This document shows, piece by piece, positions 46,377 through 58,383 of a stretch of DNA of 64,000 bases; within the stretch, counting starts at the first letter, position 1, and each line of letters starts with the position of its first letter. The DNA comes from Cryptomeria japonica (lineage: Eukaryota > Streptophyta > Pinopsida > Cupressales > Cupressaceae), in the NCBI RefSeq assembly GCF_030272615.1, contig NC_081414.1, forward strand, positions 813,167,069 to 813,231,068. The letters run 5' to 3'. The position numbers were made by a program, and so were the translations under genes. The notes below the pieces were generated by a model. It saw only the letters and a program-made list of their open reading frames with translations. It made no database searches and was not told the origin of the DNA.

Positions 46377-47848
46377 TATAGACGTATAAAAATGACCACT
46401 TTCCTAAATGAATATTTAATGTTCATTTTATTCTCATTCCTCTATTTAGTTAAATCTAATTTAATTAAATCATCCACATTCTTCTATTTGATTAAATAAA
46501 TTATTCTATTTATTTATTTAAATTCACCTAAGCCTTTCATATCATTTTAATTGAATAAATCATTTTATTTAATTAAATCCCTTCTCTCTCCTTTTAATTA
46601 AACTTACATTTAATTAAATTATTCACTTCAAATAAATAAATCTAATTTATTTGTTTCCCCCACTTGCATCTATTTTGTTGAAATAAAGCAATTTATTTTA
46701 ATTAAAATTATCCTCCATCCACTTGCATTATCCTACTTCTCCCACTTGCCTCTTAACCCTCTTTCTAGATTCTTCTAGAACCTATCTAATCTTAATCAAT
46801 TAGCCTAAACCCTTCAATTATCCCCTTTCCCTAAATTTGAGGATGTCGCTTCTCAAATTTGGAGTAAAGTCTTCCAAAGGCATTAAGCCTTTATGCCTTC
46901 AACAAGCTAACTTGTTGAGTTCTCCCAAATTTGGAAGGACTCTTACAAATTTGTCTCTAAAGTCTTCCAAACCATTAATGGTTAACTAACCATTTTGGCA
47001 TGGTTAGAGACTTTTTGACTAACTCAACCCTCATCTAACTCAAGGGTCTCATAAAGTGTTTATGGCTTTAACCTTGGTTATCCATTTAACCCTTGCACAA
47101 AAGTTTGTCCTTTAGGCAAAAGCTTTATCCAATGGGTAATCTAAACCTAACCTTAAGCCTTACCTTCTAAGGTAACCATGAGGTCTTCTCAAGCATTTAA
47201 TGCTTCTTGCATCTCCTCTCAAGCAGTCTTATGTTGACAATTGTCACCATTTCATTGGTGAAAATTGTAAACATGGATTGATAACTTTCAATCCTGACCC
47301 TTGGTAGGATTATCCAATCTTAACCCTTCATTGCCCTATTTTTCCTATAAATAGAGTTCTCAAACCTCCATTTTCATATCCAAGTCTTTAGTATCACACA
47401 TACTCATTTTTACTAAGCATTTTAATCCCTCTTTGAATAGAAATAATCTAATAAACATTTTAGAAGTATTTTCTTTTCATCATAATAATCACATTAATCT
47501 AGTATATCATGTTAGGATAGTTCTTTACTAATCTTTTCAATTTATCATCATATACATACTAGTTTAACTCATATTTGTTAAACTCATGCATAATTAAGAT
47601 TGCATTCAGGTTAGATTGATCAAAACATCCCTCATTCTCATGATTGTCATCCCTAAGTCACTTTGCTCAATGATCTAAGAGCAAAGGCATTTGCTTAACG
47701 AGTCTTGTGAGATAGAGAACAATGGAACATCCCTTGGGTAGTTGAGCTATTCCACATAGCTCCATAACTTGCACCAAGAGTCCCATTGGTGTGTCGACTA
47801 GTCATGATTTCTTAATTTTTGTTTCATTACACCACTTTTCCTGCATAC
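46377..47848 (+). repeat. 5' LTR of element C
   Basis: The start aligns with 63601 (TATAGACG here, TGTAGACG there). A TATA box (TATAAATA) lies at 47345-47352. The end is placed at CATACA (47848), four bases before the primer site. Length 1,472 bp. The right end is inferred from the primer site because the 3' LTR copy is incomplete. Confidence 0.8.
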
Positions 47849-47853
47849 ATTTA

Positions 47854-47871
47854 TGTCTCCCACCGTGGGGC
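47854..47871 (+). other. Primer binding site of element C
   Basis: TGTCTCCCACCGTGGGGC matches, at 16 of 18 positions, the TGGCGCCCACCGTGGGGC motif common after 5' LTRs of plant gypsy elements. Two changes have damaged it. Confidence 0.75.
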
Positions 47872-47947
47872 ATAACCCCATTTATCAAATCATTTTTTAT
47901 GTAGGACTAACTCTGCAGGTACGCAGAAAACTAGAATCCGCACGTAG

Positions 47948-48193
47948 CGAGCATTCTCTAGCGCATCTGGTCGATACTTCAGTGCATCTGATAGACCATT
48001 TAGCACTTTGAAACCATCTTTTAGCACGTCCAAGACTTAACTTTAGTGCATAACAGTTTTGTTGTTTCTTGTAGGTTTTCAATGCTTTAAATAAACAGTA
48101 TAGCGCATCCAGACAACAGCTTAGCACATCGAGGCTTTTCCTTTAGCGCATTAGTGCCTTTCTGTAGCGCATCAGCTCCATTATGTAGCACAT
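47948..48193 (+). repeat. TAGCGCAT array 1, sense leader of C
   Basis: Exact TAGCGCAT at 47959, 48101, 48144 and 48165, with variants TAGCACAT, TAGTGCAT and TAGCACTT between. Spacing is irregular, about 20-40 bp. Confidence 0.8.
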
Positions 48194-49714
48194 AACAGAC
48201 ATGGGCAGAAAACAAAATTGTAACATAAGCTTAAATTATACTTGTAGAAGTCGACGAAAAGAAAAATTTTGATTGCTAACAGGTTTTACTGCAGGTAACT
48301 AATAATTTCTTTGCAGGGTTTTGGGAGATTGTTTTTCTTTTATCAAAGTTAGGATTGGAGTAATTTGGTATTTCTAACTTTGTTAAGTTAGTTACTTTAA
48401 ATTTTCTTCATTTTCTTGTTGGGTAAAATTAAACTCACATTTCATTTTGGGGTACCTAAAAAGAACAACAAATAAAAACCATTTTCTTTCTTTCTTAGGA
48501 GAAAAACACTTCAGTTTGGAAGCTATAAAAAGAACCAACAAACTTTACTTTTGCAAGTGTTTTAAAAATAACTTCACCATCCTTTGGTGTCTAAAAGGAT
48601 TCAGTTTATTTTTGCAAGATAAAGAACCTCATTTGTCAAAATGTTTTTGAGACAAACCAAAAGAGGGAAGCTCTTCCCCTTTATCGATTTCATTTTGTTG
48701 ACCAAACCAAACTCTTTGCTTTGTTGACCAAGATCTTGTTACTTAGCTTAGAAAATCATTGATTTGGAAGATAAAAAGAACACCATGCTTTTTTGGAGCA
48801 ACATCTCCAAATAGAAGTTAGCAAAATCATTGTTTTAAAGGTTAAAAAGAAGATTGTTTGCCTTGTATCGAAAGTGGAAGGTATATGCTCTCCCCTTAAT
48901 TAGGTGATCAAAAATTCAAACCACTCTTATGCTTTCTTCTTTTTCAAGCATTTAAGTCCTTTAGTAGGCCTGACCTCCTGAGGAGATAAAAACTCTTAAA
49001 GCCATTTTTGGTCTGTGTGAGGGGAACAACCTAAGTGGGAAATGGCTTTATCGCCAAGTGTTCCAACCCACTATAATCAAAAGTGGAGGGTGACGAAAGT
49101 CCCTTTCAACGGTTTTGTGCAACAATTAGCCTTCCCCCGGTATATTTACGATACGTAAAGCCTTTGTTCTAAAGGTTGGGAAGCCTCTTAAGGGAGTTTA
49201 TCACTGATGACCGAACAAGAAGCTTTATTACGAACCTTAGAATTAGAAAATTTGAGTTGAGTCAGTATCCAAACATTGGCTATATCATAGTGCAAGACTG
49301 GGGAATAATCCGCCCCCAAAATTACTCACCATATATCTCCCAAGATAGCTACTCAACTGTGAAGCAATTCACTTTGAGTTAATTTCTGGCAGAAGGCAAA
49401 AAAATGGGCACCCCCTAGGGGGTGACAAGGTTGTTTGAGCTGACGGAGTATTAAGACTAGTGGGCTATGATATTGTTGATGACCCTTGAATAAAGAGTCT
49501 GATTGAATTGTATTATTTGTATCCAAAACCTATTAAAACATTGGGGATTTGAACACATCCTCGCAGAATATACACTCTTTGTTTAGAATAGGCAAAAATA
49601 ATTGTCTTTTTCATGTTGTGTTTGCATTTCATACTTTAGAAAATCATCTATCAAAAGTTGAGACAAAGTTAAAATTCACAGAAAAACCAGCAAATCAAAA
49701 CAAACAGGGTAGTT
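48194..49714 (+). other. Leader of element C, middle part
   Basis: No long frame. TAAAAAGAA recurs about five times between 48450 and 48860. CACCCCCTAGGGGGTG at 49409-49424 is a perfect 16-bp palindrome. Confidence 0.5.
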
Positions 49715-50097
49715 TAGTGCGTAGGAACAACATCCTAGCGCATATTAAGCAAAACTTAACGCTTTGACACCATCTTTTAGCACGTCCAAGCTTAAAATAG
49801 TGCAACTACTTTGAGAAATAGTGCATAAGCCATCTGAACATTTGGTAGCTAAAACTTAGCGCTTCTTGAAAACATATTAGCGCTTTGGAACAACAGCTTA
49901 GCGCATTGAAGGCAAACAATAGCACTTTGTGCTCAAACAATAGCGCGTAATTGGAACATATTAGTGCATAACCATCTAGTCCAGTCAAAATAGAATAGTT
50001 CAAGTTAGCGCATAGCAAAGGCAGCTTAGCGCATCAAGGTCTTTCCTTAGTGCATTGGGATCATTATTTAGTGCATCTAGTCTCTGGCTTAGCGCAT
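49715..50097 (+). repeat. TAGCGCAT array 2, sense leader of C
   Basis: Exact TAGCGCAT at 49736, 49899, 50006, 50027 and 50090, with many near variants (TAGCGCTT, TAGTGCAT, TAGCGCGT). TTTTAGCACGTCCAAG occurs in both arrays, so one probably derives from the other. Confidence 0.8.
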
Positions 50098-50943
50098 GTT
50101 CGAAAACTGTGAAAAGAGAGAGCAAATAAACTTTTTTGAAAATTTTTAAAACAATGGTTTGGAAAACCCTTTTGATCCCCAATCAACTTCATTAGGAAAA
50201 ACTTGAATTAAAACATCAAAACTATTCTAAAATAATAATAAAAAGTCAGTCTTAGAACAAAAATTGTTAAGTCCAAAACTAGCTAAGGATAACACTCTTT
50301 CCTATCAAAATCAAGTAGCATCATCACACTAATAAAAAGGTCTTCCAATCAAATGGATTTTATCATCAAAACATACCTATTTTAAACTTAATTTGTCAAA
50401 TCGAGTTTCCATATCGGAAAAGCTCTTATACAGTATCATTTGATGCACTTTGTCCTAAGGGGGCATCTAAACCTTCATTTGATAAAAGTAGACTTAAGTT
50501 TTCAAACAAAGTATCTCAATCCAAACATCAAAGGAAACCATTCATCACCTATGTATGACTAATCCTCATATTTTGAGAAGAAAAAGTCTTCATCATAACA
50601 CTAAGTTAAGGAAACAACAACCCAGTTCCCATAAACTTGCTAAAAAGAATAGATTTCTCTACATCAATCACCAACTCTTCAAATATCATCGCACATTTCT
50701 CTGTCATATGTACTTATATCTTCAAGACAATTTAAACAAATTTGACGAAGACCCATTGAGAAGTAGAGCCTTTTGCCAAAAATCAGCATTCAGCAAGTTA
50801 CACCTAAATCAAAGAGGAAAGATCAATACAGCTTTCTCCTAGAAGTTTGCATCACTTACAACATACCTCAATTTGAACCACCAACCCCCGAGCAAAACAT
50901 AGAAGAGGAATTCATCCCCTTTGTCACAGAAAGTTTCTACTAG
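50098..50943 (+). other. Leader of element C just upstream of gag
   Basis: Near 50880-50940 a frame continuous with gag reads PEQNIEEEFIPFVTESFY and is separated from the gag ATG only by TAG (50941-50943). The original gag may therefore have begun further upstream. Confidence 0.4.
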
Positions 50944-52692
50944 ATGCCCACTGTCACTCGCTCTCAACGAAACAAGCAAAGTGAACCACAACCAGAGTCC
51001 AGCATGGGTCGAAGATTATCAAATCCTTTCGAATATCCAAATCTAGAAGACACAGAAATTTCTGAAGAAATCCTTCAAGAATGTCAAGAAAGCGCTTCAA
51101 TTCAAAAACTTGTCAAAAAACTCATAGAAGTCGACAAAGAAAAATACTTACTCATGCTAACAAGCAAAGGAGTTAGGCTCCCTAAAGACTTTGATACTGA
51201 CGTCTTTAGGACAAGATCTCAAAATTATACTTATCAAGAACAACAAAGAGAAGAGGAAACACGTGATCCTGAACAAAACATACCAGAACAAAACATACTT
51301 GAGCAAAACATACCAGAACAAAACATACCAGAGCACACACCTACTCAAACTAGAAATAACGAGAGGGAAGAACTCTTCCCTCGGCAAACAAATGCACCCT
51401 TGGTTGCTCTCACACAACAAATACAAATTTTGCAAAGACAAATGCAGGACATGAAACAAGGGACAACAGTGCGGTACTCCTTAAATGAAATTTGTCCTTA
51501 CCCCTTTGACAGAAGGTTAAACATGATCCCTTTTCCCTATAATTTAGACATTCCAAAATTTGATAAATATGATGGTAAGAGTGATCCTCATGATCATGTC
51601 CGAAAGTTTTGTACCATGAGCCTTGAATTTGCCCATGATGACACCTATTTGATGAGACTATTCCCAAGAAGCTTAGGTGGACAAACAATGGAGTGGTTAT
51701 CCAAACTTACACCTCCTGTCAGATCTTTTGATGGGTTAGTCAACAAATTTATAACTTAGTACTCCTACAATATATAGCATGCAATCACCATGCTAGATGT
51801 CTGCAATACCAAACAGAAAAACAATGAAACATGCATGGTGTTTCTTCAACGTTGGAGGTGAATGGTTTCAATATATCCTTGAGATATGCCTAAAAAGGAG
51901 AAGATGGAAATTTTCATCGACAATCTTAATAGTGAGATGAGTTACATACTCAAACTCCAATGCATGCCATCTTTTTCCAAATTAATCAAAAATGGCATTC
52001 AAGTAGAGGAGGCATGTATCAAGAAGGGAACATTGAAGTTCTTTAAAGAAGGAACTGCTTCATCCAGCTCTCATTACAATAACCAAAACAACAACAAAAA
52101 CTTAGGAAAATCCAGGTTCTAGACCAGAAACAAAAGTATTGGAAATGAGAGAGGAAACGATGCTCATGATATAAAGTCCAAACAACCAGTATTGGCTTTA
52201 TCAGGTAATCCTCGGGCTACCAAGAATCAAAAAGGTGCTAACCAAGGCACTAACACTTATGCACCTAATACCAATCCAGAACCTTCAAATGCAAACAATA
52301 ATAACAATACCTAGAACAACAACACGAATCAAGGACCTAATCCTAATTCAAGGGGTAACACCAACAACGTTCCAAATACTCGCATCTACACACCATTGGG
52401 GAAATCATTGGAATCAACATTCAGAGAACTCCTAACAAACAAGATTATCACATTACTGGCTATAAGAAATTTTGAACCCCAAGTCAAACCACCTTGGTGG
52501 AATGACTCACACTTCTGTGATTTCCATCGAAAAAAAGGGCATCAAACAAATGACTGCATGAGGCTTAAAAACATTGTCCAAGACATGATTGATAGAGGTG
52601 ATTTAATGGTCGATGGTCTCAAAACAAATGGTGATCATGGTGCCTTCAAAAATCCTCTTCCAAATTACAACAAGCATGGAACTTCTACATAA
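50944..52692 (+). pseudogene. Element C gag
   Basis: One frame from ATG 50944 to TAA 52690. The N-terminal part has a repeat of EQNIP/EQNIL units (about 51272-51330). The Tat-type gag core includes YPFDRRLNMIPFPYNLDIPK, DKYDGKSDPHDHVRKF and GQTMEWLSKL. Near the end is a knuckle-like FCDFHRKKGHQTNDC followed by LKNIVQDMIDRGDL. In-frame nonsense codons are at 51757, 51775, 51859, 51880, 52120 and 52312: TAG or TGA codons that fit CAG or CGA after C-to-T change. There is no frameshift over about 580 codons. The product would form the particle and bind RNA. Confidence 0.88.
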
Positions 52693-52752
52693 AACGATAC
52701 ACGAGGGGCTCACATCAATCACATTTACAATAACACCATCAATCATATATCA

Positions 52753-53541
52753 ATGGATGATAATCAAGTAAATGTCATTAAAATCAAGGACAAATGCGAA
52801 CATGAATTGATCAATGTAACCACCAGAGCTCAAAAATATGTCTTGAAAGGGCATACATCCGCAGCAAACATTATCCCCAAACCTCAATATAATCTAGTCA
52901 GTCAACTACGTAGAACTCCTGCTCAAATATCCTTACTTAAGTTATTAAAAATTTCACCAAAACATAAAGACATCTTGGAACAAGCACTATTGGAAACAAA
53001 TGTACCTCAAGATTTGGATATTGACAAATTTCAAGCCATGGTGGCTCACATGACAAGGCCTCATCATCTCACCTTTTCTGAGCAAGCTAATATCTCATTA
53101 AGTCATCCACATGATACTCCCCTTCACATTGAATTCTTGGTCTACAAACATCGAGTTAAAAGAGTATTGATAGATGGAGGAGTTGGGCTCAATACATGTA
53201 CCTTAAAACTTATCTGTGCATTAGGCTTCTCTGAGCAGTCTATTGATCCACACAAAATGATCACCATCAAAGCATATGATGATGAATAAAGATCATCCAA
53301 GGGAACAATAATCATACCTATTTAGGTAGGACCAATAAAAAGGGACACTATGTGCCAAGTCTTAGACATAGACCTCACATATAATATCTTACTGGGTCGT
53401 CCTTGGATACATGAAATGCAAGCAGTACCCTCAACCTACCACCAATGTGTTAAATTCCCTTATAATGGGCATGCGATTTCTATATCAGCAAATAATAACC
53501 CTTTTCAACACTGTAATGCTATGGGGGGCAGCCCAAGATAG
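52753..53541 (+). pseudogene. Element C aspartic protease
   Basis: Continues in the gag frame. The active-site strand is RVLIDGGVGLNTCTL (D-G-G in place of the common D-S/T-G, as in other plant Tat proteases), preceded by TPLHIEFLVYKH. After stops at 53287 and 53323 the flap and C-terminal part read [20 protein letters not shown] and [13 protein letters not shown], up to TAG 53539. The stops fit CAA or CAG changed to TAA or TAG. The frame changes near 53540. Confidence 0.85.
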
Positions 53542-54175
53542 CTTAGTTCCACATAACAGGGAAAAACACAATTCTTCAGCAATGGATCATTATCAAGAAA
53601 AGCTCAAATCTTTATCCATGGATTTTACACAGAAGATGAAAATCAAAGAGCAAGGAATGGGAGAATACTCTTTTGAACCCATGTGTCTAACCAACTTACC
53701 AGCATCACCAAAATCTTATAGACAACCTTTTGCATCAACACATCAAGCATCACAGCCCATCACCAAGTTTGATGGAAAATTTATCCAATTAGGCACACTA
53801 GCACATGAATCAGAAGAAAAGGACATCCTTAGTTGGCTATACAAGGATGAAGAAGAAGTCAGAGCTGCTACTATGGAAGTAGCTATACCAACACAATTGT
53901 ATGGAAAAGGCTACCTGATCATGCAACGAATGGGATACAATGGCAAAGGACCTATCGGCAAGCATCAAGAAGGTGCCACAGAACCATTGGATCCTCCTTC
54001 ACAGTTTTCTAAAGGCAAAATAGGATTGGGCTATGAACACACACTACCCACAAAGAAGAAACCAAATAAATATCAAAAACCTCAGTGGAAAGCAAAGAAG
54101 AAATACAAGGAGGACTCATGGCAAGAGGCACTACATGAATCAGCGAAAAAAATAAGGAAAGCACGAGAACACTAG
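53411..54175 (+). pseudogene. Element C G-patch-like segment
   Basis: Past the frame change near 53540 the frame encodes a polar region, then YGKGYLIMQRMGYNGKGPIG followed by KHQEGATEPL and IGLGYEHT. The glycine spacing and aromatic positions match a G-patch, a short RNA-associated motif found after the protease in some plant gypsy and some retroviral elements. A Lys-rich tail follows. It stays in one frame with the following RT region (53545-56950). Confidence 0.7.
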
Positions 54176-55237
54176 GAAAAAGAAAAACAACAAGAGGAAT
54201 TGGTCATTGAAAGAGAAGAAGTATCATATGCAGAAGTGCATCACGTTCAAGAACCTATTCCAAACAAAGTCGAATGACTCCCTAAAAAAATCACTACTCC
54301 CTCAAGAGAGACAGTATATGAGTAGATGTAAAGAGTACAAGTAGGATCTGATACGGAATCAGAGAAAACTATCAAACTAGTATCAATCATCAAGGACCTG
54401 TTTTCACCCTACAACATACCTGTCCATAACATTGAAAGAATCTGGGACAGCACTTCTGAGACTGATTCAAATGACTATGAATGGGGCAGCTGTTCAAATA
54501 TTACTAAAGATATTCCTAAAAATGCTAACCATATACCCCTTTCTCAAGAAGGACAAGACACAGAGTCTAGACTACTTGAATTTGGTCCACAAAATATCTA
54601 TGATGCCAAAGAAAATGAGCAGCAACATTACGAGCAAGTCTACATGGAAGATGATACCATCAAAGACCTCAACAAAATCATTAACTTATTCAATATCCCA
54701 GCCAATCTTAATGATTCCTCTATCATGACACTTATCGTAGCCAAACTCGACCCACCCAATGACTCTTTGTCACTTGTTTTTCCTGATTTCATAGACTGGG
54801 ATGAACCTGAAAACCATGGCATGCCTATTTTTCCAGATGATGATTCCATTATCCATTATTTATGTATTGTCAACCCGAAAATAGACTCTACCAGCAAACA
54901 AAGTAACAACATCTGCAATCAGGGGAGTGCCAAGTCTCTCAGTCACAAAAATGAAGGAAATAAAGGATCTACTGCTAAAAACCAGTCAATGGCAGCACTA
55001 GATCACAAAAAAGTAAAAATAAAGGACGCATCTGAGGGTGAAAACCTTTTTAAGGAACCTAAAAATGAGAGACTTGACACTCTTCCAGAACACTATCATG
55101 AGCGGTCACCCATATTGATTAAGCTCACTCAATCAATCAACATTGGTACAACAGAAGCAAGCAAAAACATACAACTAGCAGAATCTCTGACAGAGGAAGA
55201 AAACCCAGAGTTTATCAAGTTCTTCAAAGAAAAGTAA
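54176..55237 (+). pseudogene. Element C linker before RT
   Basis: Same frame as the G-patch and RT. After several nonsense codons near 54173-54330 it runs as an acidic, Asn/Ser-rich stretch (HNIERIWDSTSETDSNDYEW, PDFIDWDEPENHGMPIFPDD), ending SLTEEENPEFIKFFKEK before TAA 55235 (fits CAA to TAA). No catalytic motif. This is the N-terminal extension usual before Tat RT. Confidence 0.75.
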
Positions 55238-56491
55238 ATCAATTTTGCTTGGTCCTATACAGATATGTCCGGGATTGATCCACACTTAATCATGAATCAC
55301 TTATCTATTTCTCCAGGAGCCAAGCCAGTTAAGAAAAAATTGAGAAAGATGAATCCACATGTAGTACTCATGGTCAAAGTTGAACTAAAAAATTTATTAG
55401 ACATCGAATTTATTCGACCTATAGACTATGTTGAATATATTTCAAACATTGTACCAGTTTCAAAACCAAATGGCAGCATCACGATATGTACAGATTTCAG
55501 GGATGTAAACAAAGCTTGTCCAAAGGATGACTTTCCTTTTCCCAGCATCGACATAAATGTAGACCTAACAGTAGGCCATGCAATGTTATCATTAATGGAT
55601 GGTTTTTCTGGCTATAATCAAATCAAGATACCTCCAGAGGATCAAGATAAAATAGCGTTTACCTATCCTTGGGGAACGTATTGTTAGAATGTCATGCCTT
55701 TTGGCTTAAAGAATGTTGGAGCGACTTATCAATGAGCAATGACAATAATCTTTCATGATATGATGCATACCTTCATGAAAGACTATGTGGATGATTTACT
55801 GGCTAAGTCATTTACCTGGGCTGAACATTTGGGAATACTCGAGAAAATTTTTGAAAGATTGGAGAAATTCCAAGTCAGACTCAACCCTAAGAAGTGTGTC
55901 TTCAGGATAACATCGGGCAAATTATTAGGCTACATCATGTTAGCAAAAGGCATTGAAGTAGATCCAACAAAGGTACAGGCCATCATGGAGATGCCACCTC
56001 CTAAGAACATTAGCCAACTCAAATCTCTACAAGGACAGCTCCAGTCAATCAAGCGGTTCATCGCCCAACTAGTAGATAAAAGTCTACCATTCAATCATTT
56101 TCTACATAAGAATGTACCATTCAGATGGGAGACCAAATGTGCAGAATCATTCTATCAAATCAATCAATACCTAATGAACCCACTATTTTTGGTACCCCCA
56201 ATAGCAGGAAAGCCACTTATTCTTTACATATCAATAATGGACATGTCATTGGGGACAATATTAGTACAAGAAGACCAAGAAGGAAAGGAATGAGCTATCT
56301 ATTACATCAGCAGAACTTTAAATGGATATGAGTTGAATTATACATTCATTGAGAAGGCTTGTTTAGTAGTGGTGTTCACTTCTCAAAAGTTCTAACACTA
56401 CATGCTAGCTCACACAATCAATCTAATAGAAAAAATTGATCCTCTAAAATATTTACTCGGCAAAGTAGCTCTAACGGGCAGATTAGCTAAA
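55238..56491 (+). pseudogene. Element C reverse transcriptase and first RNase H
   Basis: FAWSYTDMSGIDPHLIMNHL, VPVSKPNGSITICTDFRDVN and FPFPSIDINVDLTVGHAMLS lead to MPFGLKN and the active site YVDD (55784-55795). The connection (RLNPKKCVFRITSGKLLGYI) and the RNase H part (PLILYISIMDMSLGTILVQE, YYISRTLNGYELNYTFIEKA) follow. Stops: TGG to TAG (55685), CGA to TGA (55736, 56291), TGG to TGA (near 56490), and a TAA near 56393. No frame change. The second RNase H is directly downstream. Confidence 0.92.
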
Positions 56492-57051
56492 TGAGTCATG
56501 ATCCTCGAAAAATTTGATATCCACTACACCGAGCATCAAGCTATCAAAGGACAGGTAATTGCAGATCAATTAGCTAACATACCACTACTAGATAAACAAC
56601 CAATTGAAATCGAATTTCTAGATAGGGATGTTCTTACTGTTACCACCAAGCAATGGACCATGTACTTTGATGTTTCCTACACTCAACAAGGCTTAGGTGT
56701 CGGCATCTTGTTCGTCGCTCCTGAAGGACACGCCATACCAAGATCATATAGACTCATGTTTCCATGTACAAATAAGATTGTTGAGTATGAGGCACTAGTC
56801 ACAGGGATTAAAATGGTTGTAGAATGGAGAATCACGGAACTGAAAGTCTATGGAGATTCCCAATTAGTCATAAATCAGATCAACAATGACTACCAGATAA
56901 AAGATGACAAGATGCTTCCATACAAAAGAATGGTGGATGATTTCAAATAGTATTTTTTACACATCACATTTGAGCAAATACCAAGGTTGGACAATCGAGC
57001 ATCCGATGCAATGGCTACTATCGATTCACTGCTACAAATTCCAGAGTAACA
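56492..57051 (+). pseudogene. Element C second RNase H domain
   Basis: A second RNase H-like domain: WTMYFDVSYTQQGLGVGILF with the first Asp, EYEALVTGIKM with the Glu, and LKVYGDSQLVINQINNDYQI with the next Asp, then PRLDNRASDAMA with a further Asp. Dual RNase H is characteristic of the plant Tat lineage. The frame is open to 56948, then stops; a frame change follows before integrase. Confidence 0.85.
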
Positions 57052-57258
57052 AAGTCGTTATGAGTTTCTGGTAGAGCAACTGTTTTCCCCAGCCTATGAC
57101 AATTCGGCATCCCATGTTATCTATGTCTTAACTGGTTCAGATTCTCCTTTATATGGAACAATATATAAGTATCATAAAACTAATACCCTACCCATTGACC
57201 TATCTCGGAACCAAAAACATAACTTTATCCGGCAAGCTGCCCGTTAACCCTCACTGTT

Positions 57259-58383
57259 GATACTCTTTACCGTCGAGGTCTAGATGGTACTCTTCTTTGT
57301 TGTTTTGATCATAATGAATCTGACTCTTCTTTACATGAGCTTCACGAAGGTATCTATGGCACACATTCAAGTGGTCCTACTCTTGCTAAAAAACTTTAAA
57401 GAATGGGATATTATTGGTCGGCGATGGAAAAAGATTCTTATCAATTTGCAAAGAAATGTCCTAAATGACAAATCCATGGCAATCTTATACATGCACCAGC
57501 ACAAGAGTTACAGCCATTTACAACATCTTGGCCTTTCTGTCAGTGGGGACTGGATTTAGTAGGAAAAATACACCCTTCATCATCAAATGGACACAAGTTC
57601 ATTATCACTACAATAGAGTATTTTACAAAATGGAACGAAGCGGTCCTCATGACCACAGTAACTGGAAAAAAAATTGCCTCTTTCATTCTTAATTATCTAA
57701 TCTGCAGATATGGCATTCCCAGTTCCATCATCACTGATAATGGATGTCCTTTCAAAAACTAGGATGTGTGAGGACTCTGTGAATGATTCAAAATCCAATA
57801 TTGTTTCTCTACACCTTACTATCCACCAAGGAATGGTCAAGAAGAGGCATCAAATAAAACAATATTAAAAATCTTCAAGAAAACAGTAAATGATACAGGA
57901 AAGGATTGGCATGTGCAACTCAATCTGGCACTTTGGGCATACAGAACTAGCATCCGGACACCTATAGGAGCTACATCATATTCATTGGTATATGGATTAG
58001 AAGCAATTTTACCTCTGGAGGTAGAAATACCCTCACTCGGAGTATCTTTGAAAGGCCTCATTCTGGATGAGGAGTATCGAGTAAATAGACTACAAGAGCT
58101 AGAACTTATAGATGAAAAGCGACAACATGCCTATAATCATCTCAAAGCATACCAGTAGCACATGTGTAGAAGCTACAACCAGAAGGTCATCCCTAGGATT
58201 TTTAAAGTAGGTGATCTCGTACTCAAGGAAAATCCTAGAAATCAACAGGATCGAGAAAAGAAGGGAAAGTTTAAACCTAACTGGTTGGGTCCCTATGTCA
58301 TCATCTCAGCCTATGGATCAGGTGCCTATTAGTTAACAACTTCAGAAGGCGAGTGCTCCATGAACCAACCAACAACATCCATC
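57259..58383 (+). pseudogene. Element C integrase
   Basis: Zinc-finger part: LHELHEGIYGTHSSGPTLAK, then MGYYWSAMEKD and the Cys region (KKCPK). The core has GLDLVGKIHPSSSNGHKF (first Asp), IITDNGCPFKN (second Asp) and NGQEEASNKTI (Glu). The C-terminal part has ALWAYRTSIRTPIGATSYSL, LPLEVEIPSL and NRLQELELIDEKRQ, then FKVGDLVLKENPRNQQDREK and the GPY/F motif (KPNWLGPYVI). Nonsense codons interrupt it (after KKL, near 57760-57790, 58156 and near 58331), nearly all explained by single C-to-T or G-to-A change. One frame throughout. Confidence 0.92.

Noticed and set aside
47948..50097. Regular short motif arrays as a CRISPR locus
   Set aside because: Motif of 8 bases, irregular spacing, no cas genes, eukaryotic retrotransposon leader.
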